A DNA stretch of 64,000 bases from CAYXLI01 sp964464925 (GCA_964464925.1 CAYXLI010000028.1:10545-74544), one strand, 5' to 3'. Positions 51,712 through 62,260 are shown, numbered from the stretch's first letter. Numbers and translations: made by a program. The notes: generated from the sequence alone by a model not told the origin.

Positions 51712-52355
51712 GCGCCGCGCACTACTGCTGCAAGCTGCTCGAAGCGATCGATCAAAAAGTCGGGAGGATAGGTCGTGAGAGTCTCGGGCTGAAACCCATA
51801 CGTCACGCCGCATGCCCGGATCCCGGCATTTCGGGCAGTCTGGATGTCGACTCCACTGTCACCAACCATCAGCGTTTTCTCCGGCGCCGCGCCGGATTCT
51901 GCCAGAAGCGCCTCCACTCCTACCGGGTGCGGTTTCTTCTGTTCAAAGCTGTTCCCTCCGAAAATCTGGAAGAATTGGGAGCCGACCCCGAGCCCCTGAA
52001 GAATTGCCACGCTCATGCGCACAGGCTTGTTCGTCAGGACAGCCAATTGCTTTCCTTCCGCATGGAGTTCTTGCAAAGTCTCACGCACTCCGGGATACAG
52101 CACCGTATGGTCGAGCATGTGGTCGCGGTAGTAGCGAAGAAAGAACTCCAAACCGGCCGCAACGTCGGCTTCAGAGGCACCCTCGCCCAAGGCACGGCGT
52201 ATCAATACGGGCGCGCCGTTGCCGACATAAGAGTAGATGGTGTCGTGTTCCATAGTCGGCATGCCCAGGTACGCGCGAGTCGCGTTCACAGCATGCGCCA
52301 GGTCAAGTTTGGAATCTATGAGAGTTCCGTCAAGATCAAAAATGAGAAGGTCCAA
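51708..52355 (-). CDS. gph: Phosphoglycolate phosphatase-type HAD hydrolase
   Basis: A 215-residue protein from a TTG at 52355 (MDLLIFDLDGTLIDSK). The nucleophile and acid are Asp7 and Asp9, motif II is LAVLTNKP, and motif III/IV are KKPHPVGVEALL with MVGDSGVDIQTARNAG. This is the layout of Gph, which clears 2-phosphoglycolate; family members also act on other small phosphates. The frame stays open far upstream, but that part is antisense to the ABC-F gene and not HAD-like. Confidence 0.88.
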   Translation of the reverse strand: MDLLIFDLDGTLIDSKLDLAHAVNATRAYLGMPTMEHDTIYSYVGNGAPVLIRRALGEGASEADVAAGLEFFLRYYRDHMLDHTVLYPGVRETLQELHAEGKQLAVLTNKPVRMSVAILQGLGVGSQFFQIFGGNSFEQKKPHPVGVEALLAESGAAPEKTLMVGDSGVDIQTARNAGIRACGVTYGFQPETLTTYPPDFLIDRFEQLAAVVRGA

Positions 52356-52481
52356 TTTCGGCTGCCTACTCCCAACGTAGCGCAACCATTGGATGAACCT
52401 GATTTGCGTACCAGGACGGACTCCGGCTCCGGCAAAGATGGTCTGGATTTCGCGGTGCGCGACAATGAAACTTAGTCCTCC

Positions 52482-54398
52482 ATGCTGCAACTCTCCGGGG
52501 CCGGCAAGCGTTTCGGCCACAAACTTTTGTTTGAAAACCTTGATTGGATGATCACCTCGCGTGACCGCGCGGGGCTGGTCGGCGCCAATGGCACCGGCAA
52601 ATCGACCCTGCTGAAAGTCCTCGCCGGCATCGAGACGCTCGACTATGGAACCTTCAGCATCACGAAGGGCACCACCGCCGGGTATCTGCCCCAAGACGGG
52701 CTTCGGCTTTCCGGACGAACCGTCTTTGCGGAGTGCATGGCCGTTTTCGCGGACCTGCGCGCGATGGAGAAGGAACTCGAGGACCTGACGAACCGGATGT
52801 CGGACACGGATCCGGCCAGTTCCGAATACATGGCCATCGCAGAACGATTCCACACAGTGGACAGCAACTTTCGCGCACGCGACGGATACGCGATCGAAGC
52901 CCAGGTGGGCACCGTCCTCAATGGCCTGGGATTCCGGAAAGACGATTGGCATAGGCGAACGGAGGAATTCTCCGGCGGCTGGCAGATGCGAATCGCGTTG
53001 GCCAAGTTGCTGCTGGAGGAGCCAAATCTGCTGCTGCTCGATGAGCCTACGAACCATCTGGACCTGGAAGCGCGCAATTGGCTGGAAGACTACCTGAAGA
53101 ACTACCCGAACGCGTTTGTGCTCATCTCGCACGACCGCTATTTCCTCGACGTGACGGTCGACCGGATTGTAGAACTCTGGAACAAGAAGGCGTGGTTCTA
53201 TCCGGGCAATTACGAGAAGTATCTGTCCCAAAAAGAAGAGCGGCGGTCCACCATGGAGGCGGCTTGGCGAAATCAGCAGGAAAAAATCGAGCAACTCGAA
53301 GCCTTTATCAGCCGGTTCCGGTACCAGGCCACCAAGGCGAAGCAGGTGCAGAGCCGGATCAAGGAACTGGAGCGCATGGAGCGCGTGGAACCTCTCCCCG
53401 ACGAGGAGAAGACTATCCACTTCACGTTCCCACAGCCGAAAGCGAGCGGCCGCATAGTCGCTGAGTTCCAGGGCGTGGCCAAGAGCTACGGCGAAAAGAA
53501 AGTATTAGAGGGCGTAAACTTCATCATCGAGCGCGGCGACCGAATCGCACTCGTAGGTGTGAATGGCGCAGGCAAATCGACTCTGATGAAGCTGCTTTCG
53601 GGTACGGAACCGCTAACAAAGGGCGAATACAAGCTCGGCCACAACGTAGAAGTCGATTACTTCGCGCAGGATCAATATAAGGAACTGGATCCCAATGCAC
53701 GCCTTTTGGACGATCTGACCGATGCCGCACCCCGGCGCACTACTACTGAGCTGAGAAGCCTGCTCGGGTGTTTTCTGTTTTCCGAGGATGACGTATTCAA
53801 GCGGATCGGGGTACTCAGCGGCGGTGAGCGGAATCGCTACGCCTTGGCCAAGATGCTGCTCCACCCTTCGAATTTTCTGTTGATGGACGAGCCTACTAAC
53901 CACCTGGATATGCGGGCCAAAGACGTGCTGCTCCAATCCATGCAGGACTTTACGGGAACCGTTGTCTTTGTTTCGCACGACCGGTATTTCATCGACAAGC
54001 TGGCAACCCGCGTTTTCGAGATCGAGAACGGCACTCTTACCGTCTTCCCTGGTAATTACGAAGATTACCTCTGGCGGAAGTCCGGCCAGCCGATCGACCT
54101 CGCCTTGGACGGTCAGGTATCCGCTGCCGAACCCGAACTGCCGGCGCTCGAAGCCGTTCACTCTGAAGCGAAGAAACGAGTGAATCCCATGATGTTGCAG
54201 AAGTTAAAGGATCGCTGCAACACCCTGGAGAGCCAGATTGCACAGACCGAGGGTGAGATCGCCTCACTCGAAGCCGAGCTGGCAGACTTCAAGAGCACCG
54301 ACGAGACACTCAGACTTTCTAAACTGACTGAACAGCGGCGCGAGCATCTGCAAAATCTGATGGCCGAATGGGAAGAAGTGTCCGTTCAGCTTGGGTGA
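52482..54398 (+). CDS. ABC-F family ATPase (Uup/EttA-like)
   Basis: A 638-residue soluble protein with two ABC domains, no membrane segments. Domain 1 has Walker A GANGTGKST at 34-42, signature FSGGW and Walker B LLLLDEPTNHLDLE; domain 2 has GVNGAGKST, LSGGERNRYALAKML and LLMDEPTNHLDMR. The interdomain region has the Arg-rich linker used to contact tRNA or rRNA. A coiled coil ends the protein (ESQIAQTEGEIASLEAELAD), as in Uup. Such proteins act on ribosomes or DNA branch structures, and some confer antibiotic protection. The exact subclass is not settled. Confidence 0.93.
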   Translation: MLQLSGAGKRFGHKLLFENLDWMITSRDRAGLVGANGTGKSTLLKVLAGIETLDYGTFSITKGTTAGYLPQDGLRLSGRTVFAECMAVFADLRAMEKELEDLTNRMSDTDPASSEYMAIAERFHTVDSNFRARDGYAIEAQVGTVLNGLGFRKDDWHRRTEEFSGGWQMRIALAKLLLEEPNLLLLDEPTNHLDLEARNWLEDYLKNYPNAFVLISHDRYFLDVTVDRIVELWNKKAWFYPGNYEKYLSQKEERRSTMEAAWRNQQEKIEQLEAFISRFRYQATKAKQVQSRIKELERMERVEPLPDEEKTIHFTFPQPKASGRIVAEFQGVAKSYGEKKVLEGVNFIIERGDRIALVGVNGAGKSTLMKLLSGTEPLTKGEYKLGHNVEVDYFAQDQYKELDPNARLLDDLTDAAPRRTTTELRSLLGCFLFSEDDVFKRIGVLSGGERNRYALAKMLLHPSNFLLMDEPTNHLDMRAKDVLLQSMQDFTGTVVFVSHDRYFIDKLATRVFEIENGTLTVFPGNYEDYLWRKSGQPIDLALDGQVSAAEPELPALEAVHSEAKKRVNPMMLQKLKDRCNTLESQIAQTEGEIASLEAELADFKSTDETLRLSKLTEQRREHLQNLMAEWEEVSVQLG

Positions 54399-54603
54399 CT
54401 CGGAACGCACGTTCTCCCTTGCGTTAGAACACAGTAGTGTCGTAACCTTACGCCAAAGGCTAACGCCAATTAGATTTGGCTTGTATCTGCCGCGTTTCTT
54501 CCCCAGTTCGGAAGGGCATGACGATGCGGCCGCGTCGGAGATCCTTATCAATCGGTCCCCCTGGTATTCGTACGGCATCGAAGCATATAGAAAACTATTC
54601 CCA
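54399..54603. other. 205-bp gap between the ABC-F gene and the efflux operon
   Basis: Contains the likely promoter of the mdtABC-type operon. A small GAACG/CGTTC hairpin lies at 54411-54422. Reading frames here do not resemble any protein, and the MFP gene's own ATG is at 54604. Confidence 0.4.
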
Positions 54604-55857
54604 ATGAAGCTCGCAATCCGCGTCCGCAACTCGATTCTGCTTACCGGTCTGGTGTGCGGCACGGCAGTGTTTTTCGCCGGCTGCTCAGCTCAGAGTAAAG
54701 AAACAGCTCAGGATAAGAAGGGGGGCCGGGGCGCAGGCGGGCCTGTACCCGTGCTGGTCGCCAAAGTGGGTCAGAAAGACGTTCCGGTCGACGTTCAAGT
54801 GATCGGGAACGTGGAAGCCTACTCCACGATCAGTGTAAAGGCGCAGGTGAGCGGCGAACTCGTGAAGGTCAACTTCCACGAAGGCGACATGGTGAGGAAA
54901 GGCGACCTGCTTTTTAATATCGACCCCCGGCAGATTCAGGCAGCCATCCGGCAGGCGGAAGCGACCTTAGCCCGCAACCGGGCCCAGGAGCGGTTGCAGG
55001 AAGCCAATCTGCAAAAAGACATCGCCCAGGAGCAATTGGCTAAATCCCAGTTGGATCGCTCGGGCAAACTTATGGCTGAGGGCGTGATCTCGCGGGAGCA
55101 GAATGATCAGGCATCGGCGACGGCGAAGGCCGTATCGGAAAGCGTAGCTGCCGACCGTGCCGCCATAGAGACAGCCAAGGCCGATATCGAGGCGACGCAG
55201 GCGAATCTGGACAATTTGCGCGTCCAGCTTGGATACACCGTCATCCGGTCGCCCATAGACGGCAAGACAGGTAATCTCAACGTAAAGCAGGGGAACATCG
55301 TTACCGGCAACACCACCGATCTGATGACCATCAACCAGATTCAGCCTGTCTATGTGACCTTCTCGGTACCCGAGGCGCAACTGATGGCCATCAAGCAGTA
55401 CATGGGCAATGGCAAACTCCCGGTTCGCGCCGCCACGCAGGACGGAGTGCCTATCGAAGAATCGGGCTATCTCAGCTTCCTCGACAACACGGTGGACACC
55501 AGCACTGGAACCATCAGGCTCAAAGCGACCTTTCCTAATGCCGGGCGCAAGCTGTGGCCTGGCCAATTTCTGCGTGTCACCCTGCGCCTGACCACCCAGC
55601 AGAATGCGCTGGTGGTTCCAAACCAGGCTGTCCAAACCGGACAGGACGGAAGTTATGTCTATGTGGTGAAGCAGGACAACACAGTAGAACCGCGCCCCAT
55701 CGTGACCGGCTCCCGGGTGGAGCAGGACATGGTGGTCGAACAAGGCCTGAAAGCGGGAGAAACCGTAGTGACCGAAGGGCAACTGCGGCTCGCACCAGGG
55801 ATGCGCGTACAGGTTCGTGACGGTAGCGGCCGGCCCGCTGGCCGGAAAAAGGGCTAA
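54604..55857 (+). CDS. RND efflux periplasmic adaptor (MdtA-like)
   Basis: A 417-residue membrane fusion protein that links inner-membrane RND pumps to an outer-membrane channel. The N-terminus (LLTGLVCGTAVFFAGCSAQ) has a lipobox-like FAGC, so it is probably a lipoprotein. The beta-barrel and lipoyl half-motifs (GNVEAYSTISVKAQVSGEL; NIDPRQIQAAIRQAE), a coiled-coil hairpin (about 105-190), TVIRSPIDGKTGNL and the end domain with LTTQQNALVVPNQAV fit AcrA/MdtA. The frame is open from 54391, but the ATG at 54604 gives the normal start. Confidence 0.92.
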   Translation: MKLAIRVRNSILLTGLVCGTAVFFAGCSAQSKETAQDKKGGRGAGGPVPVLVAKVGQKDVPVDVQVIGNVEAYSTISVKAQVSGELVKVNFHEGDMVRKGDLLFNIDPRQIQAAIRQAEATLARNRAQERLQEANLQKDIAQEQLAKSQLDRSGKLMAEGVISREQNDQASATAKAVSESVAADRAAIETAKADIEATQANLDNLRVQLGYTVIRSPIDGKTGNLNVKQGNIVTGNTTDLMTINQIQPVYVTFSVPEAQLMAIKQYMGNGKLPVRAATQDGVPIEESGYLSFLDNTVDTSTGTIRLKATFPNAGRKLWPGQFLRVTLRLTTQQNALVVPNQAVQTGQDGSYVYVVKQDNTVEPRPIVTGSRVEQDMVVEQGLKAGETVVTEGQLRLAPGMRVQVRDGSGRPAGRKKG

Positions 55858-55878
55858 CCCGCAGTCAGGAGATCGGCT

Positions 55879-58800
55879 GTGAACTTCTCCGCCACATTCA
55901 TCCGCAGGCCCATCGCGACCAGCTTGCTCATGCTGGGTATCGCGATGTTCGGCGTCATCGCGTACGACGCCCTTCCCGTAAGCGATCTCCCCACGGTCGA
56001 TTTCCCGACCATTACCGTCTCGGCTTCCCTTCCAGGGGCCGATCCCTCCACCATGGCGTCCTCTGTGGCAACGCCCCTGGAGCGGCAGTTCACCACGATC
56101 GCCGGCATCGACTCTATGACCAGCGTGAACTCGTTGGGCAGCACCCAGATCACTTTGCAGTTCGATTTGGGCCGCAAAATCGACGGCGCCACCGTGGACG
56201 TAGAAACTGCGATCAGCGAGGCCATGCCCTTACTGCCTCCCGGCATGCCCAACCCGCCATCGTTCCGCAAAGTGAATCCGGCCGATTCGCCGATCATCTT
56301 CCTCGCTCTCGCTTCGAAGACGCTGCCCCTATATAAGGTGGACGAGTACGCCGAGAATGTCATCGCGCAGCGCATTTCCATGATCAGCGGCGTGGCTCAG
56401 GTGAACGTAATGGGCGCGCAGAAATACGCCGTGCACGTCAGTGTGGACCCGAACAAGCTGGCAGCACGGAAGATCGGCATCAATGAAGTGGCGACGGCCA
56501 TCCGCAACTGGAACGTCAATCTACCCACCGGGACGCTTTGGGGACCGAAGCAGGCGTTTAGCGTGCAGTCGAATGGCCAGCTGATGAATGCGGAGCAGTA
56601 CCGGAAAGTCGTCGTGACCTGGCGGGACGGCGCACCCGTTCGCCTGGAAGACGTGGGCGAATTGCGAGACAGCGTCGAAGACGAACGTACGGCATCGTGG
56701 ATGATAAACCGCGAGGGCTCGGAACGCACCATCAATCTGATGGTGATGCGCCAGCCGGGAAGCAACGTGATCGAAACGAACGACGCGATCAAGAAAGCTT
56801 TGCCTGCTTTGCGTGCGCAGTTGCCTCCGGCCGTGGAACTGAACATACGGGGCGACCGGGCGAAGAACATCCGCGAAGCATTCATGGATATCAAGTTCAC
56901 CATGGGCCTGACGCTGGCGCTGGTGATCGCGGTCATCTTCCTCTTCCTCCGGAACGCTTCGGCCACGCTGATTCCCGCCATGGCGCTGCCGTTCTCCATC
57001 GTCGGCGCGTTCTCCGTGATGTACCTGCTGGGGTACAGCCTGGACAATCTCTCGATGATGGCGCTCATTCTAGCGGTCGGTTTCGTAGTCGACGACGCGA
57101 TCGTGATGTTGGAGAACATCGTCCGGCACGTGGAGAACGGCGAGACGCCTATGGAAGCTGCGTTGAACGGGTCTCGCGAGATCTGGTTCACGATCATTTC
57201 GATGACGATCTCGCTCGCGGCCGTCTTCATCCCGATTCTCTTCATGAGCGGGATTCTCGGACGCCTCTTCCGGGAGTTCGCCGTAACCATTTGCGTGGCC
57301 ATCCTGATTTCCGGATTTGTTTCGGTCACGCTGACGCCAATGCTCTGCAGCCGTCTGCTGCGCCGGCGCCGCGACGACGAGAAGCCGAATGCGGTGTCCC
57401 GCTGGATGGAGAACTTCCTGCAACGCACGCTCGGTCTCTACATGGTGACCCTTCGCTGGGTATTGCGGCATCGCGCCGTGATGGGGGTCGTCTTCTTCGC
57501 AGTGCTCGGCGCAACAGTCTGGCTTTACGTGCACGTGCCGAAGGGCTTCATTCCGGAAGCCGACATGGACCAGGTTATGGTCACGACAGAGATGGCACAG
57601 GGCACGTCGTACCTGACAATGTCCCGCATGCAGGCGCGCGTCGCCGAAGTTTTGAAGACCGATCCGGACATCGAATCGTTCTTTTCCAGCGTAGGCGGCG
57701 GCAATTACGGCGCAAGCTCCAATCAGGGCCGTATGTTCGTGAACCTGAAGCCCAGGCGCGAACGCGTCGCCACGGCCCAACAGATCGCGGAGAGACTACG
57801 GCCGAAATTGGGCGGCTTCACGGGAGTCCGGGTATTCCTGACGCTGCCTCCCAGCCTCCGCATCGGCGGCCGCGGCTCGAAAAGCTCCTACGAGTTCACG
57901 ATGCAGGCGCCGGATACCAAGCAACTGTATCCGGAGGCGGCAAAGCTCGAGCGCGCCGCTTCGCGCTTGCCCATGGTGCAGGATGTCACGACGGATCTGC
58001 AAATCCGCACGCCTCGCGTCCGGCTGGATATCGATCGCGATGCGGCCGCCACTCTCGGTTTGAATCCGGAACAGATTCAACAGTCCCTCTACAACGGCTT
58101 CGGCCCGAGTTGGGTATCTACCATTTATGCGCCAACCAGCCAGTACCGCGTATTGCTCGAAGTTTTGCCGAAATTCCAGACGCACGCCGACATGCTGTCG
58201 CAGTTGTTCCTGCGCTCGAACACAGGGGCTCTGGTACCGCTCGATTCCGTGACGAAGCGCGTTGAAGACGCAGGCCCTCAAAGCATCAATCACTCAGGCC
58301 AGTTGCCCTCGGTGACCCTCTCCTTCAACCTCAAGCAGGGCGTGGCGCTCGGCGATGCCGTGGACGCAATTCAGGAGTTGGCGCACGAGACTCTGCCGGC
58401 CACCATTACTACGAGCTTCACCGGCACGGCCAAAGTATTTCAGGATTCTCTGCGGAACATGGGGCTGCTGCTCCTGATCGCGATCCTAGTGGTGTATATC
58501 GTCCTCGGCGTTCTGTATGAAAGTTTCATCCATCCGCTGACAATCTTGTCCGGCTTGCCGTCGGCCGGTTTCGGCGCGCTGCTGACGCTCCTGCTGTTCA
58601 AGGTGGAGCTCAGCATTTATGCCTTCGTCGGCCTCATCCTGCTGATCGGCATCGTCAAGAAGAACGCGATCATGCAGATTGACTTCGCGCTCGAGGCGGA
58701 GCGCAAGCACGGCGCAACGCCGGAAGAAGCCATTTTCGAGGGCTGCATGACGCGTTTCCGCCCGATCATGATGACCACCATGTCGGCGCTGTTCGGCTCG

Positions 58801-59070
58801 TTGCCCATCGCGCTCGGCTACGGCGCCGGCGGCGAAGCGCGGCGTCCATTGGGGCTCGCGGTAGTCGGCGGTCTGGCGTTCTCGCAGTTGTTGACTCTCT
58901 ATCTGACCCCGGTCGTCTACGTTTTCATGGCCAACCTGCTGACCAGATTCCGCGGCAAGAAGAAGGAGGCCCGTCCACGGCAGTCCGGCACGGCCGTTCC
59001 AGAAGCCGCTCCCGTACCGAGCGGCGTAGCTCGTCAGGCTCTTGACCCGGGCCTCGGTATTCAATCATGA
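55879..59070 (+). CDS. RND multidrug efflux permease (MdtB-like)
   Basis: A 1063-residue inner-membrane proton-drug antiporter of the HAE1 class. It starts FSATFIRRPIATSLLMLG, with 12 helices and two large periplasmic loops. The proton-relay aspartates sit in VGFVVDDAIVMLENIV, and the last helices carry GIVKKNAIMQIDFALEAER and FRPIMMTTMSALFGSLPIAL region. It lies 21 nt after the adaptor gene and overlaps the next permease by 4 nt (ATGA), forming an MdtB/MdtC-type pair. Confidence 0.94.
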   Translation: MNFSATFIRRPIATSLLMLGIAMFGVIAYDALPVSDLPTVDFPTITVSASLPGADPSTMASSVATPLERQFTTIAGIDSMTSVNSLGSTQITLQFDLGRKIDGATVDVETAISEAMPLLPPGMPNPPSFRKVNPADSPIIFLALASKTLPLYKVDEYAENVIAQRISMISGVAQVNVMGAQKYAVHVSVDPNKLAARKIGINEVATAIRNWNVNLPTGTLWGPKQAFSVQSNGQLMNAEQYRKVVVTWRDGAPVRLEDVGELRDSVEDERTASWMINREGSERTINLMVMRQPGSNVIETNDAIKKALPALRAQLPPAVELNIRGDRAKNIREAFMDIKFTMGLTLALVIAVIFLFLRNASATLIPAMALPFSIVGAFSVMYLLGYSLDNLSMMALILAVGFVVDDAIVMLENIVRHVENGETPMEAALNGSREIWFTIISMTISLAAVFIPILFMSGILGRLFREFAVTICVAILISGFVSVTLTPMLCSRLLRRRRDDEKPNAVSRWMENFLQRTLGLYMVTLRWVLRHRAVMGVVFFAVLGATVWLYVHVPKGFIPEADMDQVMVTTEMAQGTSYLTMSRMQARVAEVLKTDPDIESFFSSVGGGNYGASSNQGRMFVNLKPRRERVATAQQIAERLRPKLGGFTGVRVFLTLPPSLRIGGRGSKSSYEFTMQAPDTKQLYPEAAKLERAASRLPMVQDVTTDLQIRTPRVRLDIDRDAAATLGLNPEQIQQSLYNGFGPSWVSTIYAPTSQYRVLLEVLPKFQTHADMLSQLFLRSNTGALVPLDSVTKRVEDAGPQSINHSGQLPSVTLSFNLKQGVALGDAVDAIQELAHETLPATITTSFTGTAKVFQDSLRNMGLLLLIAILVVYIVLGVLYESFIHPLTILSGLPSAGFGALLTLLLFKVELSIYAFVGLILLIGIVKKNAIMQIDFALEAERKHGATPEEAIFEGCMTRFRPIMMTTMSALFGSLPIALGYGAGGEARRPLGLAVVGGLAFSQLLTLYLTPVVYVFMANLLTRFRGKKKEARPRQSGTAVPEAAPVPSGVARQALDPGLGIQS

Positions 59071-62000
59071 ATTTTTCCTCAACCTTCATTCATCGGCCCA
59101 TCGCGACTACCCTGTTGATGTTCGCCATTGCGCTGTTCGGCATGGTGGCATACCGGTCGCTGCCGGTGAGCGATCTTCCCAACGTCGACCTGCCCACGCT
59201 GCTGGTGACCGCAAGCCTGCCGGGCGCAAGCCCCGAGACCATGGCCGCCGCCGTAGCGACGCCGCTCGAGAATCAGTTCTCCATGATTGCCGGCCTGGAG
59301 TCCATGACTTCGACGAATTCGCTCGGCGCCACGCAGGTCACGTTGGAATTCGACCTCAGCCGCAATCTCGACGGAGCCGCGGTCGACGTGCAGGCTGCCA
59401 TTACGCAGGCCGCACGCCTGCTGCCTCCGGGCATGCCGACGCCGCCGACCTTCACGAAGGTGAATCCGGCGGACCAGCCGGTTCTGTATCTTACGCTCAC
59501 CTCTCCTTCGCTGCCCCTGTGGACGCTCGACGAGTACGCCGAAACACGTGTGGCCCAGCGCATTTCGATGGTGAACGGTGTCGCGCAGGTGCAGGTCCTG
59601 GGGGCCCAGAAGTATGCCGTCCACGTCCAGCTTGATCCGTATGCGCTCGCTTCGCGCAAGATCGGTCTGAACGAAGTAGAAACGGCGCTGAAGCAATGGA
59701 ACGTGAATCTTCCCGCCGGAACGATCAACGGTCCGCAGCGTGCCTTCACTCTGCAGGCCAGCGGCCAGCTGATGAGCGCGAGCCAGTACAAGCCGCTGGT
59801 AGTCACGTACCGCAACGGATCTCCGGTCCGGCTGGAAGAACTCGGCACGATCAAGGACAGCGTGGAGGACGAGCGCACCGCCTCCTGGTTCTATAAGGCG
59901 AATAGGAACCAGCGGGCAATCGTGCTCGCGATTCAGAGGCAGCCGGGCACGAACACCATTGAAGTAACGGACGGAATCAAGCGCCTGCTTCCTGTCTTTA
60001 CAAAGGAACTTCCGCCTTCGGTGAAGCTGGATATTCTCTACGACCGTTCTGACACGATTCGCGAATCGTATGACGACGTCAAGTTCACCATGGTGCTGAC
60101 GCTCGGGCTGATCGTGATGGTGATCTTCCTGTTCCTCCGGAATTTCTCGGCCACGATCATCCCGAGCCTGGCACTTCCCTTCTCCGTCATCGGTACGTTC
60201 GCGGTGATGTACCTGATGGACTTCAGCCTCGACAACCTGTCGATGATGGCCCTCATCCTGGCGATCGGCTTCGTTGTGGACGACGCGATCGTGATGCTCG
60301 AGAACATCGTCCGGCACATGGAGATGGGCGAATCGCCAATGGAGGCCGCGCTGAACGGCTCCAAGGAAATTGGCTTCACCATCGTTTCGATGACCTTGTC
60401 GCTGGCCGCAGTCTTCATCCCCGTTTTGTTCATGGGCGGGGTCCTCGGACGCCTCTTCAAGGAATTCGCCATCACCATCTGCGCGGCGATTCTGATTTCG
60501 GGCGTCGTTTCCGTCACGCTGACGCCGATGCTCTGCAGCCGCTTCCTGCGTCCGCCGCATGAACAGCACCATTCCTGGTTCTACCGAGTGACGGAGAGGT
60601 TCTTCGATGGCATGCTGCGCATGTACGATCAGAGTTTGAAATGGGTGCTTCGGTACCGTCCCATCACCATGGTGATGTTCCTCATCGTGCTGATCGGCAC
60701 AGCGTGGCTCTTCATCGTCATCCCGAAGGGTTTCATCCCGGACCAGGACACCGACCAGATCGCCGGCATTACGGAAGCCGCTCAGGGTACTTCGTACCAG
60801 CAGATGGCGGAATCTCAGGCTATTGTCGCGAACGTCATCGCCAAGGACCCGGATGTGGAATCGCTGGTTTCCTCCATCGGCGGGTCAGGCTCCTCAACGC
60901 TGGGCGGACCGAATTTCGGGCAGTTCGTCATCCATCTGAAGCCGCGCAGCCAGCGCAAGTTACTGGTCGGCGACATCATCGCGCGCCTTCGCCCGCAACT
61001 GGCCGCACATCCTGGCATGCGCGTTTTCCTACAAAATCCTCCAACTATCCGAATTGGCGGACAGGTCTCCAAGAGTCTCTACCAGTTGTCACTGCAATCG
61101 CCCGACAAGCCGGAACTTTACGCCGCGGCCCAGAAGCTCGAGAACGCTTTGGCCATGGTTCCCGGCCTGGAAGACGTGACAAGCGACCTGCTGATCTCTG
61201 CTCCGCAAGTGAACGTCACCATCGACCGCGATAAAGCCGCGGCAGTGTCGGTGAACGCGCAGCAGATCGAAAATTCGCTATATGATGCGTACGGCCCGCG
61301 TTGGGTCTCCACGATCTATTCTCCGGTGAACGAGTACAAGGTCTTGCTCGAACTCGAACCCAAATTCCAGCAGGATCCGAAGGCACTATCGATGCTGTAC
61401 TTCAAGTCCGATGCCGGAAAGCTGATTCCGCTCGATACGCTCGCTGATATCCAACAGGACACCGGTCCCCAGGCGATCAGCCACTATGGCCAGCTTCCCG
61501 CTGTGACCATTTCTTTCAACGTCAGGCCCGGGTATTCCCTCGGGCATGCCGTCGATCAGGTGCAGCAGATCGCGAATCAAGTTCTGCCGAATACCGTCAG
61601 CACCACATTCCAAGGCGCCGCGAAGGCTTTCCAGGGTTCGCTGACGAATCTATGGGTACTCCTGATCATCGCGATCCTGGTTGTCTACATCGTGCTCGGG
61701 ATCCTGTACGAAAGCTATATCCACCCGCTGACTATTCTGTCCGGCCTCCCCTCGGCGGGCTTTGGTGCGCTGCTCACGCTTTATCTGTTCAAGATGGACC
61801 TGAACATCTATGCGTTCGTAGGACTCATTATGCTGATCGGCATCGTAAAGAAGAACGCCATCATGCAGATTGATTTCGCTTTGGAAGCGGAGCGCGAGGG
61901 CATGCCTCCGATGGAAGCCATCTATCAGGGCTGCCTGATCCGTTTCCGCCCGATCATGATGACGACGATGGCCGCGCTCCTCGGCGCAGTGCCGATCGCA

Positions 62001-62198
62001 GTCGGTTATGGCGCGGGCGGTGAAGCCCGGCAGCCGTTGGGTCTCGTCGTTGTAGGCGGACTCCTCTTCTCCCAGCTCATCACCCTGTACCTTACGCCAG
62101 TCTTCTATACCTATCTGGCTGGCCTGCAGGAAGCATGGCTACGGCGCCGCGGCAAGAAGCAGGGCCCCGTGCCGGAGCCAGCCGTCGCGGGAGATTGA
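59067..62198 (+). CDS. RND multidrug efflux permease (MdtC-like)
   Basis: A 1043-residue paralogue of the preceding permease, with very similar start (FSSTFIHRPIATTLLMFAI) and proton-relay segment GFVVDDAIVMLENIV. The family's heterotrimer of two B and one C subunits makes a functional pump in E. coli MdtABC. DNA similarity to the preceding gene is visible, consistent with an old tandem duplication. No outer-membrane channel gene follows; a TolC-type partner must be elsewhere. An inverted repeat after the stop may end the operon. Confidence 0.94.
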   Translation: MNFSSTFIHRPIATTLLMFAIALFGMVAYRSLPVSDLPNVDLPTLLVTASLPGASPETMAAAVATPLENQFSMIAGLESMTSTNSLGATQVTLEFDLSRNLDGAAVDVQAAITQAARLLPPGMPTPPTFTKVNPADQPVLYLTLTSPSLPLWTLDEYAETRVAQRISMVNGVAQVQVLGAQKYAVHVQLDPYALASRKIGLNEVETALKQWNVNLPAGTINGPQRAFTLQASGQLMSASQYKPLVVTYRNGSPVRLEELGTIKDSVEDERTASWFYKANRNQRAIVLAIQRQPGTNTIEVTDGIKRLLPVFTKELPPSVKLDILYDRSDTIRESYDDVKFTMVLTLGLIVMVIFLFLRNFSATIIPSLALPFSVIGTFAVMYLMDFSLDNLSMMALILAIGFVVDDAIVMLENIVRHMEMGESPMEAALNGSKEIGFTIVSMTLSLAAVFIPVLFMGGVLGRLFKEFAITICAAILISGVVSVTLTPMLCSRFLRPPHEQHHSWFYRVTERFFDGMLRMYDQSLKWVLRYRPITMVMFLIVLIGTAWLFIVIPKGFIPDQDTDQIAGITEAAQGTSYQQMAESQAIVANVIAKDPDVESLVSSIGGSGSSTLGGPNFGQFVIHLKPRSQRKLLVGDIIARLRPQLAAHPGMRVFLQNPPTIRIGGQVSKSLYQLSLQSPDKPELYAAAQKLENALAMVPGLEDVTSDLLISAPQVNVTIDRDKAAAVSVNAQQIENSLYDAYGPRWVSTIYSPVNEYKVLLELEPKFQQDPKALSMLYFKSDAGKLIPLDTLADIQQDTGPQAISHYGQLPAVTISFNVRPGYSLGHAVDQVQQIANQVLPNTVSTTFQGAAKAFQGSLTNLWVLLIIAILVVYIVLGILYESYIHPLTILSGLPSAGFGALLTLYLFKMDLNIYAFVGLIMLIGIVKKNAIMQIDFALEAEREGMPPMEAIYQGCLIRFRPIMMTTMAALLGAVPIAVGYGAGGEARQPLGLVVVGGLLFSQLITLYLTPVFYTYLAGLQEAWLRRRGKKQGPVPEPAVAGD

Positions 62199-62260
62199 AC
62201 GTCGTTTGCTTGATTCCGCCTGACGAATAGAAATTCAGCTAACAGTTCACTCTGCGATTC

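Noticed and set aside
51708..53420. Minus-strand frame extending gph to 570 residues
   Set aside because: Only the last 215 residues are HAD-like; the rest is antisense to the ABC-F gene.
59079..60572. Long minus-strand frame opposite the MdtC-like gene
   Set aside because: Antisense shadow of the permease with His/Arg/Gln-rich translation and no ribosome site.
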